31,605 nucleotides of DNA, taken from the NCBI GenBank assembly GCA_035304485.1, contig DATGPZ010000252.1, positions 1 through 31,605 of the forward strand, read 5' to 3'. Position 1 is the stretch's first letter. Every line of letters starts with the position of its first letter. Under the pieces are notes generated by a model. The model searched no databases and had not been told where the DNA came from. It was given only the letters and a program-made list of their open reading frames with translations. The translations under genes were made by a program, and so were the position numbers. This document shows, in pieces, positions 23,688 through 31,182 of this stretch. Source of the DNA: ZC4RG17 sp035304485 (GTDB lineage Bacteria > Actinomycetota > Acidimicrobiia > Spongiisociales > ZC4RG35).

Positions 23688-24965
23688 TCAGGCGCGCGTC
23701 ATCCGGACGGGCAAGGTCTTCAGGCCGTTTATGAAGTTCGAGCGGAGACGGGTGGGCTCCCCGGTCACCTCGATCGATGACACCCGGGCCAGGAGCTCCT
23801 CCAACACCACCCTGACCTCGAGGCGAGCCAGCCAGGCGCCGAGGCAGATGTGGCGCCCGGTACCGAAGGCGAGGTGATCATTGGGGTCACGGCGGATGTC
23901 GAACTCGAACGGACGCTCGAAGGCGGTCTCGTCGTAGTTGCCCGACGGGTACCACATGACCACCTTGTCCCCGGCGCGGATGTGCTTTCCGCCCAGCTCG
24001 GTGTCGACCGTGGCCGTGCGTCGGAAATGCATCGTGACCGACGCTGCCCGGAGGATCTCCTCGGTGGCTGATCCTGACAGCGCCTTCGGGTCGGCCGCCA
24101 GCATCTCGAGCTGATCGGGATGGTCGACGAGGAAGGTGAGTCCGTGGCTCATGGTGTGGCGGGTCGTTTCGTTGCCGGCCACGATCAACAGGGCGAAGAA
24201 GTTCTTGAACTCGAGATCCGTGAGAGGCTCCTCACCGTCTGTTGCCCGCAGGAGCCCCGAGATGACGTCATCACGCGGATTCGCCCTCCGTTCCATCGCC
24301 ACCTCCTCGGCATACCGGAAGACCTCCAGGGCCGCCGGGCTTCGGAACGGAAGCAGTCGGTATTCCTCCGTGTCGTCGCGGTCGATGACGAAATCGGTGA
24401 AGTCGGGGTCGGTGTTGGCGATCATGCGATCGCCCCACTCGACCAGCCGGTCCGCATCCGACTCCGGCACGCCCAAGAGCCGGCACATCAGCCGAATCGG
24501 GAGTTGCTTGGCGATCGCCTCGACGAAATCGAATTCGGTTTGGGTCAGGGCCTGATCGAGCACCAGGCCCGCCAACTGGCGGAAGGCGTCTTCGTAGGTG
24601 GCGACCACCCGAGGAGTGAACCCTCGCTGGACCAGGCGGCGGAGACGGGCGTGCTCGGGCGGATCGTGTTCCATCAATGTGCGCCGATGGAACATCTCCT
24701 CTTCGTCCATCTCCTCGAGGCGGATTCCCTTCGTCACGGTGAAGGTCTTCCAATCCCGGCTCACCTCCACGATGTCTTGGTAGCGGGTGACGGCCCAGAA
24801 GCCGGAGCCGTGGGTCTCGTCGATCCAGGCGACCGGATCCTCGCGTCGAAGCCGGGCGAAGGTGGCATGGGGGACAGCCCGCACGAAGGCGTCGTGGGAA
24901 GTCAGGTCGGCGTTGTCGTCGCCCAGATCACGGAGCAGGATGTCGCCGCTTGTGGTCGGATCCAT
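23688..24965 (-). CDS. Cytochrome P450
   Basis: A 425-residue soluble bacterial P450. The I-helix oxygen motif is AGNETT (263-268), the K-helix ExxR is EILR (303-306), and the heme loop is FGTGRHICLG (367-376) with thiolate Cys374. The segments MEHDPPEHARLRRLVQRGFTP (in parts, 98-118) and the NETTRH region resemble the CYP125/CYP124/CYP142 group that oxidises sterols, fatty or terpenoid chains, so a hydrophobic substrate is likely but not proven. It needs a ferredoxin; one is encoded at 29757. The ATG at 24965 follows GGTGGAGGGA. It is 64 bases past the livMG stop and has its own promoter with an operator also found before the ferredoxin gene. Confidence 0.95.
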   Translation of the reverse strand: MDPTTSGDILLRDLGDDNADLTSHDAFVRAVPHATFARLRREDPVAWIDETHGSGFWAVTRYQDIVEVSRDWKTFTVTKGIRLEEMDEEEMFHRRTLMEHDPPEHARLRRLVQRGFTPRVVATYEDAFRQLAGLVLDQALTQTEFDFVEAIAKQLPIRLMCRLLGVPESDADRLVEWGDRMIANTDPDFTDFVIDRDDTEEYRLLPFRSPAALEVFRYAEEVAMERRANPRDDVISGLLRATDGEEPLTDLEFKNFFALLIVAGNETTRHTMSHGLTFLVDHPDQLEMLAADPKALSGSATEEILRAASVTMHFRRTATVDTELGGKHIRAGDKVVMWYPSGNYDETAFERPFEFDIRRDPNDHLAFGTGRHICLGAWLARLEVRVVLEELLARVSSIEVTGEPTRLRSNFINGLKTLPVRMTRA

Positions 24966-24979
24966 CGTCCCTCCACCAA

Positions 24980-25000
24980 ATCGTTCGGAACCGAACTATA
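24980..25000 (-). promoter_or_regulatory. P450 promoter with operator GTTCGG-N2-CCGAAC
   Basis: On the minus strand TATAGT (25000-24995) is a good -10. It runs directly into a perfect inverted repeat GTTCGG-TT-CCGAAC (24996-24983), then GAT. The 21-base block matches 17 of 21 bases of that before the ferredoxin gene (29721-29741), with the same distance to the start codon (14 versus 15 bases). A repressor bound here would cover the -10 and start point. Confidence 0.72.
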
Positions 25001-25029
25001 CCGGCGAGCGAGGTTTCGTGCCCTGGCGC

Positions 25030-26823
25030 TCAATCCTCGCCCAGGTAGGCGGCCCGCACGAGGGCATCGTTGCGCACCACGTCCGGGGATCCGGATGCGA
25101 TCAGCTCCCCATGGTCGAGGACATAGATCCGGTCACAGATCGAAACGATGAAATGGAGGTCGTGATCTATGACCAGGACTCCCGCTCCGATCTCACCCGC
25201 CAGGTGCCGCACGAAGTCGACCATCGCAGAGGACTCCGCTTCACCCATTCCCGAGGTGGGCTCGTCCAGGAGGAGGAAGGCGGGGGCGGTGGCCGTTGCC
25301 CGGATCAGTTCGAGCCGGCGCTGGTTGCCGTAGTCGAGCTCGGAAGCGCGTCGGTCGGCGACATCGGTGAGGCCGGCTGCATGCAACAGGGCGTCGACGT
25401 CGATGTCGTGGCCCCGGCGGTCGTGGGCGATGCGGGCTATCTCCACGTTCTCTCGCACGGTCAGGTCCGAGAACAGCCGGAGGTTCTGGAATGTCCGTCC
25501 TATACCCCGGGCGGCGAGGTCATGAGGGGCCAGACCGGTCAGGTCCTCGTCGTCCAGTAGCACCTGTCCGTCGTGGCCGGGTACCAAACCGGACATCACG
25601 TTGATCAGGGTGGTCTTCCCGGCTCCGTTCGGCCCGATCAACCCCACGATTTCGCCGGTCTCCACACGGAGCGACACATCCGACAAGGCGCGGAACCCCG
25701 AGAAGGTCGCCCCGATCCCTTTCGCTTCCAGAATGTGCTTCCGTCCCGACCGATCGGACACGGCCCCGGGCGTGGATCTCCTTCTCAGGGGTATCCACCG
25801 TCGAAGCCAGTGGTCTAGTTCCCAGTCGCCGAGCAAACCTCGAGGTCGAATCAGCATGAAGCCCAACATCGCTCCTCCCAGGAACAGGTCGGAGAGGTTG
25901 GGGCGCAACAGCCAGTCGAGACCAGGGATGCTGACGCTCTCCCCGGCCAGGATCCGAGTGAACTCGATACCGGCGGTGATCGTCACTACGCCGAGCATCG
26001 ACCCGGTGAGCGAATTCCGCCCTCCGACGATCAACATGGCGAGGGTCAGGAGCGTGTAGTCGAAATAGAAGAACGACGGGGTCATGGAGCCGAGGGCGCG
26101 GACTCGTAGAACCGCTCCCACGGCGATGATCAGGACGCTCAGGAACAGTGCTGCCATCTGCGGCCGGACGCGGTCGACGCCCGAGGCGGCAGCCGCCAAC
26201 CCGTCTTCTCTCACGGCCTTGGCCAATCTCCCGGGTCGGGACTCGGCGAACCAGCGGCCCACCAGCAGTACGACCAACAGGCTCAGAACGATCGGTAGCC
26301 GGCCATCCAGACGCGGAATGAAGCCGAGGCCACCTCCGCCGTCGGTCAGGTCGGTCCAGTTCAGAGCTATCTCGTGGGTGACGAAGAGGAACGCAAGAGT
26401 GATCATGGTGGCGGCCACGGCTCCGGAGGAGGCACCTGATCGGACCAGGGCCAGACCGACGATCGCTCCCACCACGAGAGTCACGGCAACGGCGGCAAAG
26501 GTGGCGATGGTGGGATCGACCTCGGCTTCGGCCAGTCCCCAAGGCGCGTCCGGTATCTGAATCAGCTTGCGGCTCACCGGCATGGTGAGGAGAGCGACGA
26601 CGTAGCCGGCATAGGCGCCGAACGCTGGGTGCCCGAACGACAGCATGCCGGTGTTTCCGATGAACACCTGGAGGCCGACCACGACGATGGCATCGATCAG
26701 CATCTGGGTGACGAGCGTGTTGGTGGAGGAGGTGCCCAGCGCGGCAGCTATCGACGCCACTCCGACCACTACGCCCCACAGGACGACGGCTCCGACGGTC
26801 GGGGCGAGGAAGCGTTCCCTCAT
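25030..26823 (-). CDS. Fused LivM-LivG: branched-chain-type ABC permease and ATPase in one protein
   Basis: A 597-residue fusion. Residues 1-335 are a LivM permease (IGNTGMLSFGHPAFGAYAGY in parts, 55-73; the loop FAESRPGRLAKAVREDGLAA, 192-211). Residues about 362-597 are a LivG ATPase: Walker A GPNGAGKT (397-404), FQNLRLF (445-451), signature LDYGNQ (496-501, usually LSYG or LPYG), Walker B FLLLDEP (516-522) and VIDHDLHFI. It imports a hydrophobic amino acid or other carboxylate/aromatic ligand together with LivH, LivF and the binding protein. The frame stays open to 28326, but the upstream 500 codons overlap livH and livF in other frames. The ATG at 26823 overlaps the livH stop as ATGA. Confidence 0.93.
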   Translation of the reverse strand: MRERFLAPTVGAVVLWGVVVGVASIAAALGTSSTNTLVTQMLIDAIVVVGLQVFIGNTGMLSFGHPAFGAYAGYVVALLTMPVSRKLIQIPDAPWGLAEAEVDPTIATFAAVAVTLVVGAIVGLALVRSGASSGAVAATMITLAFLFVTHEIALNWTDLTDGGGGLGFIPRLDGRLPIVLSLLVVLLVGRWFAESRPGRLAKAVREDGLAAAASGVDRVRPQMAALFLSVLIIAVGAVLRVRALGSMTPSFFYFDYTLLTLAMLIVGGRNSLTGSMLGVVTITAGIEFTRILAGESVSIPGLDWLLRPNLSDLFLGGAMLGFMLIRPRGLLGDWELDHWLRRWIPLRRRSTPGAVSDRSGRKHILEAKGIGATFSGFRALSDVSLRVETGEIVGLIGPNGAGKTTLINVMSGLVPGHDGQVLLDDEDLTGLAPHDLAARGIGRTFQNLRLFSDLTVRENVEIARIAHDRRGHDIDVDALLHAAGLTDVADRRASELDYGNQRRLELIRATATAPAFLLLDEPTSGMGEAESSAMVDFVRHLAGEIGAGVLVIDHDLHFIVSICDRIYVLDHGELIASGSPDVVRNDALVRAAYLGED

Positions 26824-27710
26824 ACGCGTTCGGCTCGTCTCGCCGAGAGAATCCCCTCGGGCCGGAAGATGAACAAGAGAGCGATGAGCCCGAAGACCGC
26901 GGCCTCGGTGAGCCGGGAGAGGGAGTTGGGCAGGATCCAGGCCCGGAAGGCGGATTGGGCGACCCCGAGGGCCAGACCACCGAGAACGGCTCCTTCGAGG
27001 CGGCCGAGGCCACCGATGATTGCCGCCAGCAATCCAGGCAGGAGGATGTCCAACCCCATGTCGGGCTCGGCCTGACCGCGGCGCATCAGAATCAGCACCG
27101 CTGCGATCCCGGCGAGCAGACCGGCAAGAGCGAAGGCGCCTGCGATCAGACGGTTGGCGCGGGCGCCCATCAGGCGGGCGGCGTCGAAGTCCTCTGCGGC
27201 GGCCCTCAGAGCCAGCCCGAACATCGTCTTCTGGAGGAGGAGCCAGGTCCCCACCAGGGTGAGAGCAGTGACGGCGATCACGACCAGGTCGTAGATCTCG
27301 AGGGCGAGCGGTCCCGCCCTGACAGTGTCGAAGATCCACGCCGGCCGGTGGAACTGCCGGGGGGTGGTCGAGACCCACATGCTGAACCCGGCTCGCACGA
27401 GGACGGCGATACCGAACGAGGTGAGGAGGAGAGTGAAGTCGTCTGCTGCCCGCAACCGGCGGAACCCGGCGAACTCGATCGCCAGTGAGGTGAGGACTGC
27501 CGCCACCACCGCCACCACGGCCAGCGCCCACCATGGTGCCCCGAACATGGCAGCGGCGTATACGGAGTAGGCGGCGACGGTCACAGGTTCGCCGTGGGCG
27601 AAGTTGACGAGGTGCATGACGCCGAAGATCAGCCCCAGGCCCAGAGCGAGCAGGGCGTACGCCGAGCCACGACCCAACCCATCGACCAGCTGTTGGAGGA
27701 CGGCGATCAC
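26820..27710 (-). CDS. livH: Branched-chain-type ABC transporter permease LivH
   Basis: A 296-residue LivH permease with about eight helices. The opening LVDGLGRGSAYALLALGLGLIFGVMHLVNFAHGE is diagnostic (given in part: AYALLALGLGLIFG, 17-30, and MHLVNFAHGE, 32-41). The EAA-like loop RAAAEDFDAARLMGARANRL (in part) and ADMGLDILLPGLLAAIIGGLG are also typical. It starts at GTG 27710, 3 bases after the livF stop, and its stop overlaps livMG as ATGA. Fixed partner of LivM in the membrane channel. Confidence 0.95.
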   Translation of the reverse strand: MIAVLQQLVDGLGRGSAYALLALGLGLIFGVMHLVNFAHGEPVTVAAYSVYAAAMFGAPWWALAVVAVVAAVLTSLAIEFAGFRRLRAADDFTLLLTSFGIAVLVRAGFSMWVSTTPRQFHRPAWIFDTVRAGPLALEIYDLVVIAVTALTLVGTWLLLQKTMFGLALRAAAEDFDAARLMGARANRLIAGAFALAGLLAGIAAVLILMRRGQAEPDMGLDILLPGLLAAIIGGLGRLEGAVLGGLALGVAQSAFRAWILPNSLSRLTEAAVFGLIALLFIFRPEGILSARRAERV

Positions 27711-27713
27711 CAG

Positions 27714-28415
27714 TCAGCCTCCCACATACGCTTCGAACAGGTCGGCCCATCGATCGAGATCTTGTCCGGATGCCTCGTCCACGATCTCGCCGGTGCGCAG
27801 CATGTAGGCACGGTCGGCGACGGCCAGAGCCTTCTTGGCGTTCTGTTCCACGATCAAAAGCGTCGTGCCTCGCTTTTTCAGATCCTGGATCAGTTGGAAG
27901 ACGACTTCGACGAGGGCGGGTGCCAGACCCAGCGACGGCTCGTCCATGAGGACCAACCGGGGCTCGCTCATCAGAGCCCGGGCAATGGCCAGTTGCTGGG
28001 CTTGGCCTCCGGACAGATATCCCGCATGCAGTGTCCGCTTCTCGGCCAGGACCGGAAACAGCTCCTCCATCTCCTTCAGGCGGCGGCGTCGTTCCGCCGG
28101 GGCGACGGTCACCCCGCCCATGAGGAGGTTCTCCTCGACGGTCAGGTCGGCGAAGATCCGTCGCCGTTCGGGGACGAGGGCCAGGCCCTTTCGCAGGAGG
28201 GCGTCTGGACTGTCTCGGGTCACGTCCTCGCCCTCGAACAAGACCCGGCCGGCGGTGACCGGGAGCAGACCGGTCACCGCCGACATGAGAGTCGTCTTGC
28301 CCGCCCCGTTCGGCCCGATGAGGCACACCAGTTCTCCCTCGGAGACGTGGAGGTCGACCCCACGGAGGGCAGTGATGTTCCCGTAGCGGGCAGTCACCCC
28401 TGCGACGCGCAGCAA
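27714..28415 (-). CDS. livF: Branched-chain-type ABC transporter ATP-binding protein LivF
   Basis: A LivF ATPase of 233 residues from the TTG at 28415: Walker A GPNGAGKT (34-41), LVPERRRIFADLTVEENL, signature LSGGQAQQLAIARAL, Walker B LVLMDEPSLGLAP and LIVEQNAKKAL. It pairs with the LivG half of the fused protein. The frame runs to 28523, but the extra 36 codons overlap the binding-protein gene and contain proline/arginine-rich filler. TTG 28415 gives the normal LivF length and lies 7 bases past the binding-protein stop; CTG 28412 is also possible. The start is the least certain point. Confidence 0.92.
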   Translation of the reverse strand: MLRVAGVTARYGNITALRGVDLHVSEGELVCLIGPNGAGKTTLMSAVTGLLPVTAGRVLFEGEDVTRDSPDALLRKGLALVPERRRIFADLTVEENLLMGGVTVAPAERRRRLKEMEELFPVLAEKRTLHAGYLSGGQAQQLAIARALMSEPRLVLMDEPSLGLAPALVEVVFQLIQDLKKRGTTLLIVEQNAKKALAVADRAYMLRTGEIVDEASGQDLDRWADLFEAYVGG

Positions 28416-28422
28416 GGCGAGC

Positions 28423-29685
28423 TCAGCCCTGGTCGGGGGTGAGAGTCCCGGCCAGTGTGGGTGCTCCGTCCTGGATCTGGTGGATGAACACCGGCTTGAC
28501 CGGGGTCCCATTGGTCCCTGCAAACGTCACTGTCTCGGTCACCAGGTCCAGATCTTCGGCGGATGCGATCGCATCTATCAGAGCCTGGGCCTCGAAGCTG
28601 CCCGCCTCCGCATAGGCGTTGGCCACGATCAGCACTGCATCGGCAGCCAGGGTGCCGAAACTGATGGTCTCGAGCGGTTCACCCCGGGCTTCCTCGTAGG
28701 CGTCGAGAAAGGCTTGCATCCGCGACCCATCGGAGGGGAATCCGTGGGTGGTGTAGTAGACGCCGTCGGCGATGTCGCCCGCCTCGATCACGCCGGTGGC
28801 ATCGAACGAGTCGGCGCCGAGGATCTCGGACTCGATGCCGGCTCCCCGGATCTGGCCGATCAGCGTTCCGACGAACGGCATGATGTTCGAGGTGTAGATG
28901 ACATCCGGCGGCTCCGCCAGACCGGCCAGTTGATTGACCTGGGTCGAGTAGTCCTCATCCCCCAACGAATAGGTGTAGTCGGCGAGCACCTCCCCACCAC
29001 CGGCTTCGAAGACCTCTCCGAAGAGGCGCGGGTTCTGCTCGAAGTAGGGGGCGTCGGGAGAACTGAAGGTCACTGCGGTCTCCCATCCCTGGTCCAGCGC
29101 GAACTGGGCGGCAGCCGTGGCCTGCGCCTTGTCGTCGAACGCCGTGAGGAAGGCGCCGATGGAGGCATCCGAGAGAACCTCCTCGGTGGAGGCGACGAAG
29201 ATCACCGGCACTTGCTGGTTGACGGCGGTGAGGAGCGGAAGACCGAAGTCACTGAACGGCGGCCCGAGGATCGCATGTACCCCGGCCTCGAGGAGATCCT
29301 GGGCTGCCCGCTGGGTGACCTCCGGATTGCCCTGGATGTCCTGGACTGTCACCTGGACAGGCACGCCGCCGACACCCCCGGCGCAGTTGATCAATTCCGC
29401 CATGAAACGGGCTGCCTCCGATCCGGGGGCATCCGCATAACCACCCACTTCCGACAGGTCGGCGGCGTATCCGATGTGGAGCGGGTCGCCGGTGGGCTCT
29501 TCGCAGTCGCCACCCGCGGATGCCAGGATCGCGTCCACGTCCAGTTCGGCGCCTGCGGTGCCACCGTTCCCGCCGCCTGAGGTGGCGGTGGTGTCGGTTC
29601 CGGCGTCACCACCACAAGCAGTGAGTACGAGAGCCAGGACCGCCAGAGTGGCAGTCGAGGTTCGGATCTTGCGTGCGCTCAGCAT
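28423..29685 (-). CDS. livK: ABC transporter substrate-binding lipoprotein (LivK/type 1 periplasmic-binding family)
   Basis: A 420-residue lipoprotein: signal peptide with lipobox LTAC and Cys24, a Gly/Thr/Ser-rich spacer, then a type 1 receptor (PLHIGYAADLSEVGGY, VQVTVQDIQGNPEVTQRA in parts, AILGPPFSDFGLPLL, and FGTLAADAVLIVANAY near the end). The binding pocket differs from Leu/Ile receptors, so the ligand is unknown; aromatic acids, amides and steroid acids are all possibilities. The ATG has GAGAGGAGG six bases upstream. It is the first gene of livK-livF-livH-livMG, divergent from the ferredoxin. Confidence 0.93.
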   Translation of the reverse strand: MLSARKIRTSTATLAVLALVLTACGGDAGTDTTATSGGGNGGTAGAELDVDAILASAGGDCEEPTGDPLHIGYAADLSEVGGYADAPGSEAARFMAELINCAGGVGGVPVQVTVQDIQGNPEVTQRAAQDLLEAGVHAILGPPFSDFGLPLLTAVNQQVPVIFVASTEEVLSDASIGAFLTAFDDKAQATAAAQFALDQGWETAVTFSSPDAPYFEQNPRLFGEVFEAGGGEVLADYTYSLGDEDYSTQVNQLAGLAEPPDVIYTSNIMPFVGTLIGQIRGAGIESEILGADSFDATGVIEAGDIADGVYYTTHGFPSDGSRMQAFLDAYEEARGEPLETISFGTLAADAVLIVANAYAEAGSFEAQALIDAIASAEDLDLVTETVTFAGTNGTPVKPVFIHQIQDGAPTLAGTLTPDQG

Positions 29686-29716
29686 CGTCGTCCTCCTCTC
29701 CGCGTGCCGATGCGGC

Positions 29717-29746
29717 AGTATATGGTTTGGGACCGAACGATGTCCG
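29717..29746 (-). promoter_or_regulatory. livK promoter, overlapping the shared operator
   Basis: Minus strand: -35 CGGACA (29746-29741), 18-base spacer, -10 TATACT (29722-29717), about 31 bases before the livK ATG. The spacer is almost entirely the operator described for the ferredoxin promoter, so one bound repressor would block both directions. Confidence 0.62.
29721..29741 (+). promoter_or_regulatory. Ferredoxin promoter with operator GTTTGG-N2-CCGAAC
   Basis: TATGGT (29721-29726) is a TANNNT -10 that runs into the inverted repeat GTTTGG-GA-CCGAAC (29725-29738), which has one mismatch, then GAT. It matches 17 of 21 bases of the P450 promoter box (24980-25000, minus strand) and has the same distance to the start codon. 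Confidence 0.7.
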
Positions 29747-29756
29747 GAGAGCGCAC

Positions 29757-29945
29757 ATGCATGTGACGATCAACCTCGACTATTGCGTGGGAAGCGGGTT
29801 GTGCGAGGCCTCGTGTCCCGAGGTGTTCGAGGTCCGGGACTACGCCCACGTGCTGGTCGATCCCGTGCCCGACGAGTTTCACGCGGCAGTTCGGGAAGCG
29901 GCGGCGAACTGTCCGACCGAGGCGATCGAGATCCGAGAGAACTGA
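29757..29945 (+). CDS. Small ferredoxin, [3Fe-4S]-type pattern, probable P450 electron donor
   Basis: A 62-residue ferredoxin. The cluster motif is C-VGSGL-C-EAS-CP (from residue 10) with a distant NCP near 54. Position II of the usual CxxCxxC is Ser-Gly rather than Cys, the pattern of [3Fe-4S] ferredoxins that feed P450s. A fourth Cys (in EASCP, where many have Ala-Pro) is extra. It probably transfers electrons to the P450 encoded at 23688. The start could be ATG 29757 or GTG 29763; GGAGAG precedes the former by seven bases. The frame is open further upstream, across the promoter, but has no ribosome site there. It is divergent from livK. Confidence 0.88.
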   Translation: MHVTINLDYCVGSGLCEASCPEVFEVRDYAHVLVDPVPDEFHAAVREAAANCPTEAIEIREN

Positions 29946-29963
29946 CGTCTTCGTGCAGGAGGC

Positions 29964-29996
29964 GAGAAGACGCGAGCGCGGTAGTCGCGTCTTCTC
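29964..29996 (+). terminator. Perfect 12-bp hairpin after the ferredoxin gene
   Basis: GAGAAGACGCGA (29964-29975), a 9-base loop, and TCGCGTCTTCTC (29985-29996). It begins 18 bases after the ferredoxin stop. No U-tract follows directly, but the next hairpin ends in TTTT. Confidence 0.65.
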
Positions 29997-30001
29997 ACCA
30001 C

Positions 30002-30029
30002 AAAACTGTCGTGTCTCGCACGACGTTTT
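30002..30029. terminator. Second hairpin, bidirectional
   Basis: Arms AAAAC-T-GTCGTG (30002-30013) and CACGAC-GTTTT (30019-30029) with loop TCTCG and one bulged T. Having A-rich and T-rich ends on both strands, it can terminate the ferredoxin transcript on plus and the glpX transcript on minus. Confidence 0.65.
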
Positions 30030-30035
30030 GCTGAT

Positions 30036-30051
30036 AAAAAGCCCTTCAGGG
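30036..30051 (-). terminator. Short GC stem and U-tract after glpX
   Basis: On the minus strand CCC-TGAA-GGG-C-TTTTT follows the glpX stop at once. The stem is only 3-4 bp, but the run of five U residues is the best in the window. It probably works with the hairpin at 30002-30029. Confidence 0.4.
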
Positions 30052-30052
30052 G

Positions 30053-31102
30053 TCAGTCGATGACGGCGGCGGAGATCTTGCGGAGCTTCTCCAGGTTGTG
30101 GAAGGCGTCCATGTAGCGAATGGACCCGGTTCGGGAGCGCATGATCACCGAATGGGTGGCGCAGCCCCCGCCGTAGAAGTCGACACCCCGCAGGAACTCA
30201 CCGCCGGTCACTCCTGTGGCGGCGAAGAACACGTTGTCCGAGGACACGAGGTCGCTGGTCGTCAGGACCTGGTCCAGGTCCATACCCTCGTCGGCGGCGA
30301 TCTCGACCTCTCGCTGGTCTCGGGGCCACAGCTTGCACTGGATCTCCCCGTCCATGCAACGGAGAGCGGCGGCCGAGAGCACGGCTTCGGGTGACCCGCC
30401 GATCCCCAACAGCATGTCGATGTCGGTGTCGGGTCGGGCGCACGAGATCGAGGCAGCTACGTCTCCATCGCGGATCAGCTTGATGCGGGCGCCGGCGGCG
30501 CGGACCGCGTCGATGTAGTGCTGGTTCCGCTCGCGGTCGAGGATGACGACTCGGAGGTCCGCTACCCGATGACCCTTGGCCTTCGCCACTTTCGCCAGGT
30601 TGTCGGCGACCGGCGCCTCGATGTCGATCGATCCGGCTGCTTCCGGCCCGACCGCGATCTTGTCCATGTAGACGAGGCTGCCCGGCGCGTACATGGAGCC
30701 ATGGCCTTCGGCCAGAGCGATGACTGCGATCGCTCCCGGCATGCCGGCTGCGGTCAGGGTGGTTCCATCCACCGGATCGACCGCCACGTCGACTTTCATC
30801 CCGGTGCCGGTTCCCACCCGCTCGCCGTTGAAGAGCATCGGGGCGTTGTCCTTCTCTCCCTCTCCGATCACGACGACGCCGTCGATCTCCAATGTCGAGA
30901 GATGCAGACGCATCCCGTCGACGGCCGCCTTGTCCGCGGCTTCCTTGTCACCGCGTCCCTGCCACCGAGCAGCAGCCATGGCGGCGGTTTCGGTCACCCT
31001 GACGAGATCCAGACCGAGGTTGCGCTCGATGGGCTGGGGGGCGGCTACCCGGCCGTCCGGTGATCCGCCGGGCAAGGCTCCCGCCTGACTGATGCGTCCC
31101 AT
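30053..31102 (-). CDS. glpX: Class II fructose-1,6-bisphosphatase
   Basis: A 349-residue GlpX enzyme that hydrolyses fructose 1,6-bisphosphate in gluconeogenesis, the usual FBPase of actinobacteria. Motifs: ERNLGLDLVRVTETAA (26-41), GEGEKDNAPML (80-90), DPVDGTT (109-115) and the C-terminal DFYGGGCATHSVIMRSRTG region. I chose ATG 31102 because GGAAAGGGG lies five bases upstream and the N-terminus fits the family. A longer form from 31186 would overlap the thiolase stop as ATGA, like other joins in this genome, so it is a real alternative (377 residues). Downstream are stacked terminators. Confidence 0.95.
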   Translation of the reverse strand: MGRISQAGALPGGSPDGRVAAPQPIERNLGLDLVRVTETAAMAAARWQGRGDKEAADKAAVDGMRLHLSTLEIDGVVVIGEGEKDNAPMLFNGERVGTGTGMKVDVAVDPVDGTTLTAAGMPGAIAVIALAEGHGSMYAPGSLVYMDKIAVGPEAAGSIDIEAPVADNLAKVAKAKGHRVADLRVVILDRERNQHYIDAVRAAGARIKLIRDGDVAASISCARPDTDIDMLLGIGGSPEAVLSAAALRCMDGEIQCKLWPRDQREVEIAADEGMDLDQVLTTSDLVSSDNVFFAATGVTGGEFLRGVDFYGGGCATHSVIMRSRTGSIRYMDAFHNLEKLRKISAAVID

Positions 31103-31182
31103 CGATCCCCTTTCCATCGATGACGAGGCTCCACCGAGAGCGGAGGCGACGCTCCCGTGCAGCCAACGTTCGCGCCGGGTGG

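Noticed and set aside
24120..25151. Plus-strand frame of 343 residues over the P450 gene
   Set aside because: Antisense to a complete P450 with all motifs; composition typical of an antisense frame in GC-rich DNA.
26824..28326. A 1098-residue livMG protein
   Set aside because: The upstream 500 codons overlap livH and livF in another frame and lack any ABC or permease motif; the ATG at 26823 overlaps the livH stop.
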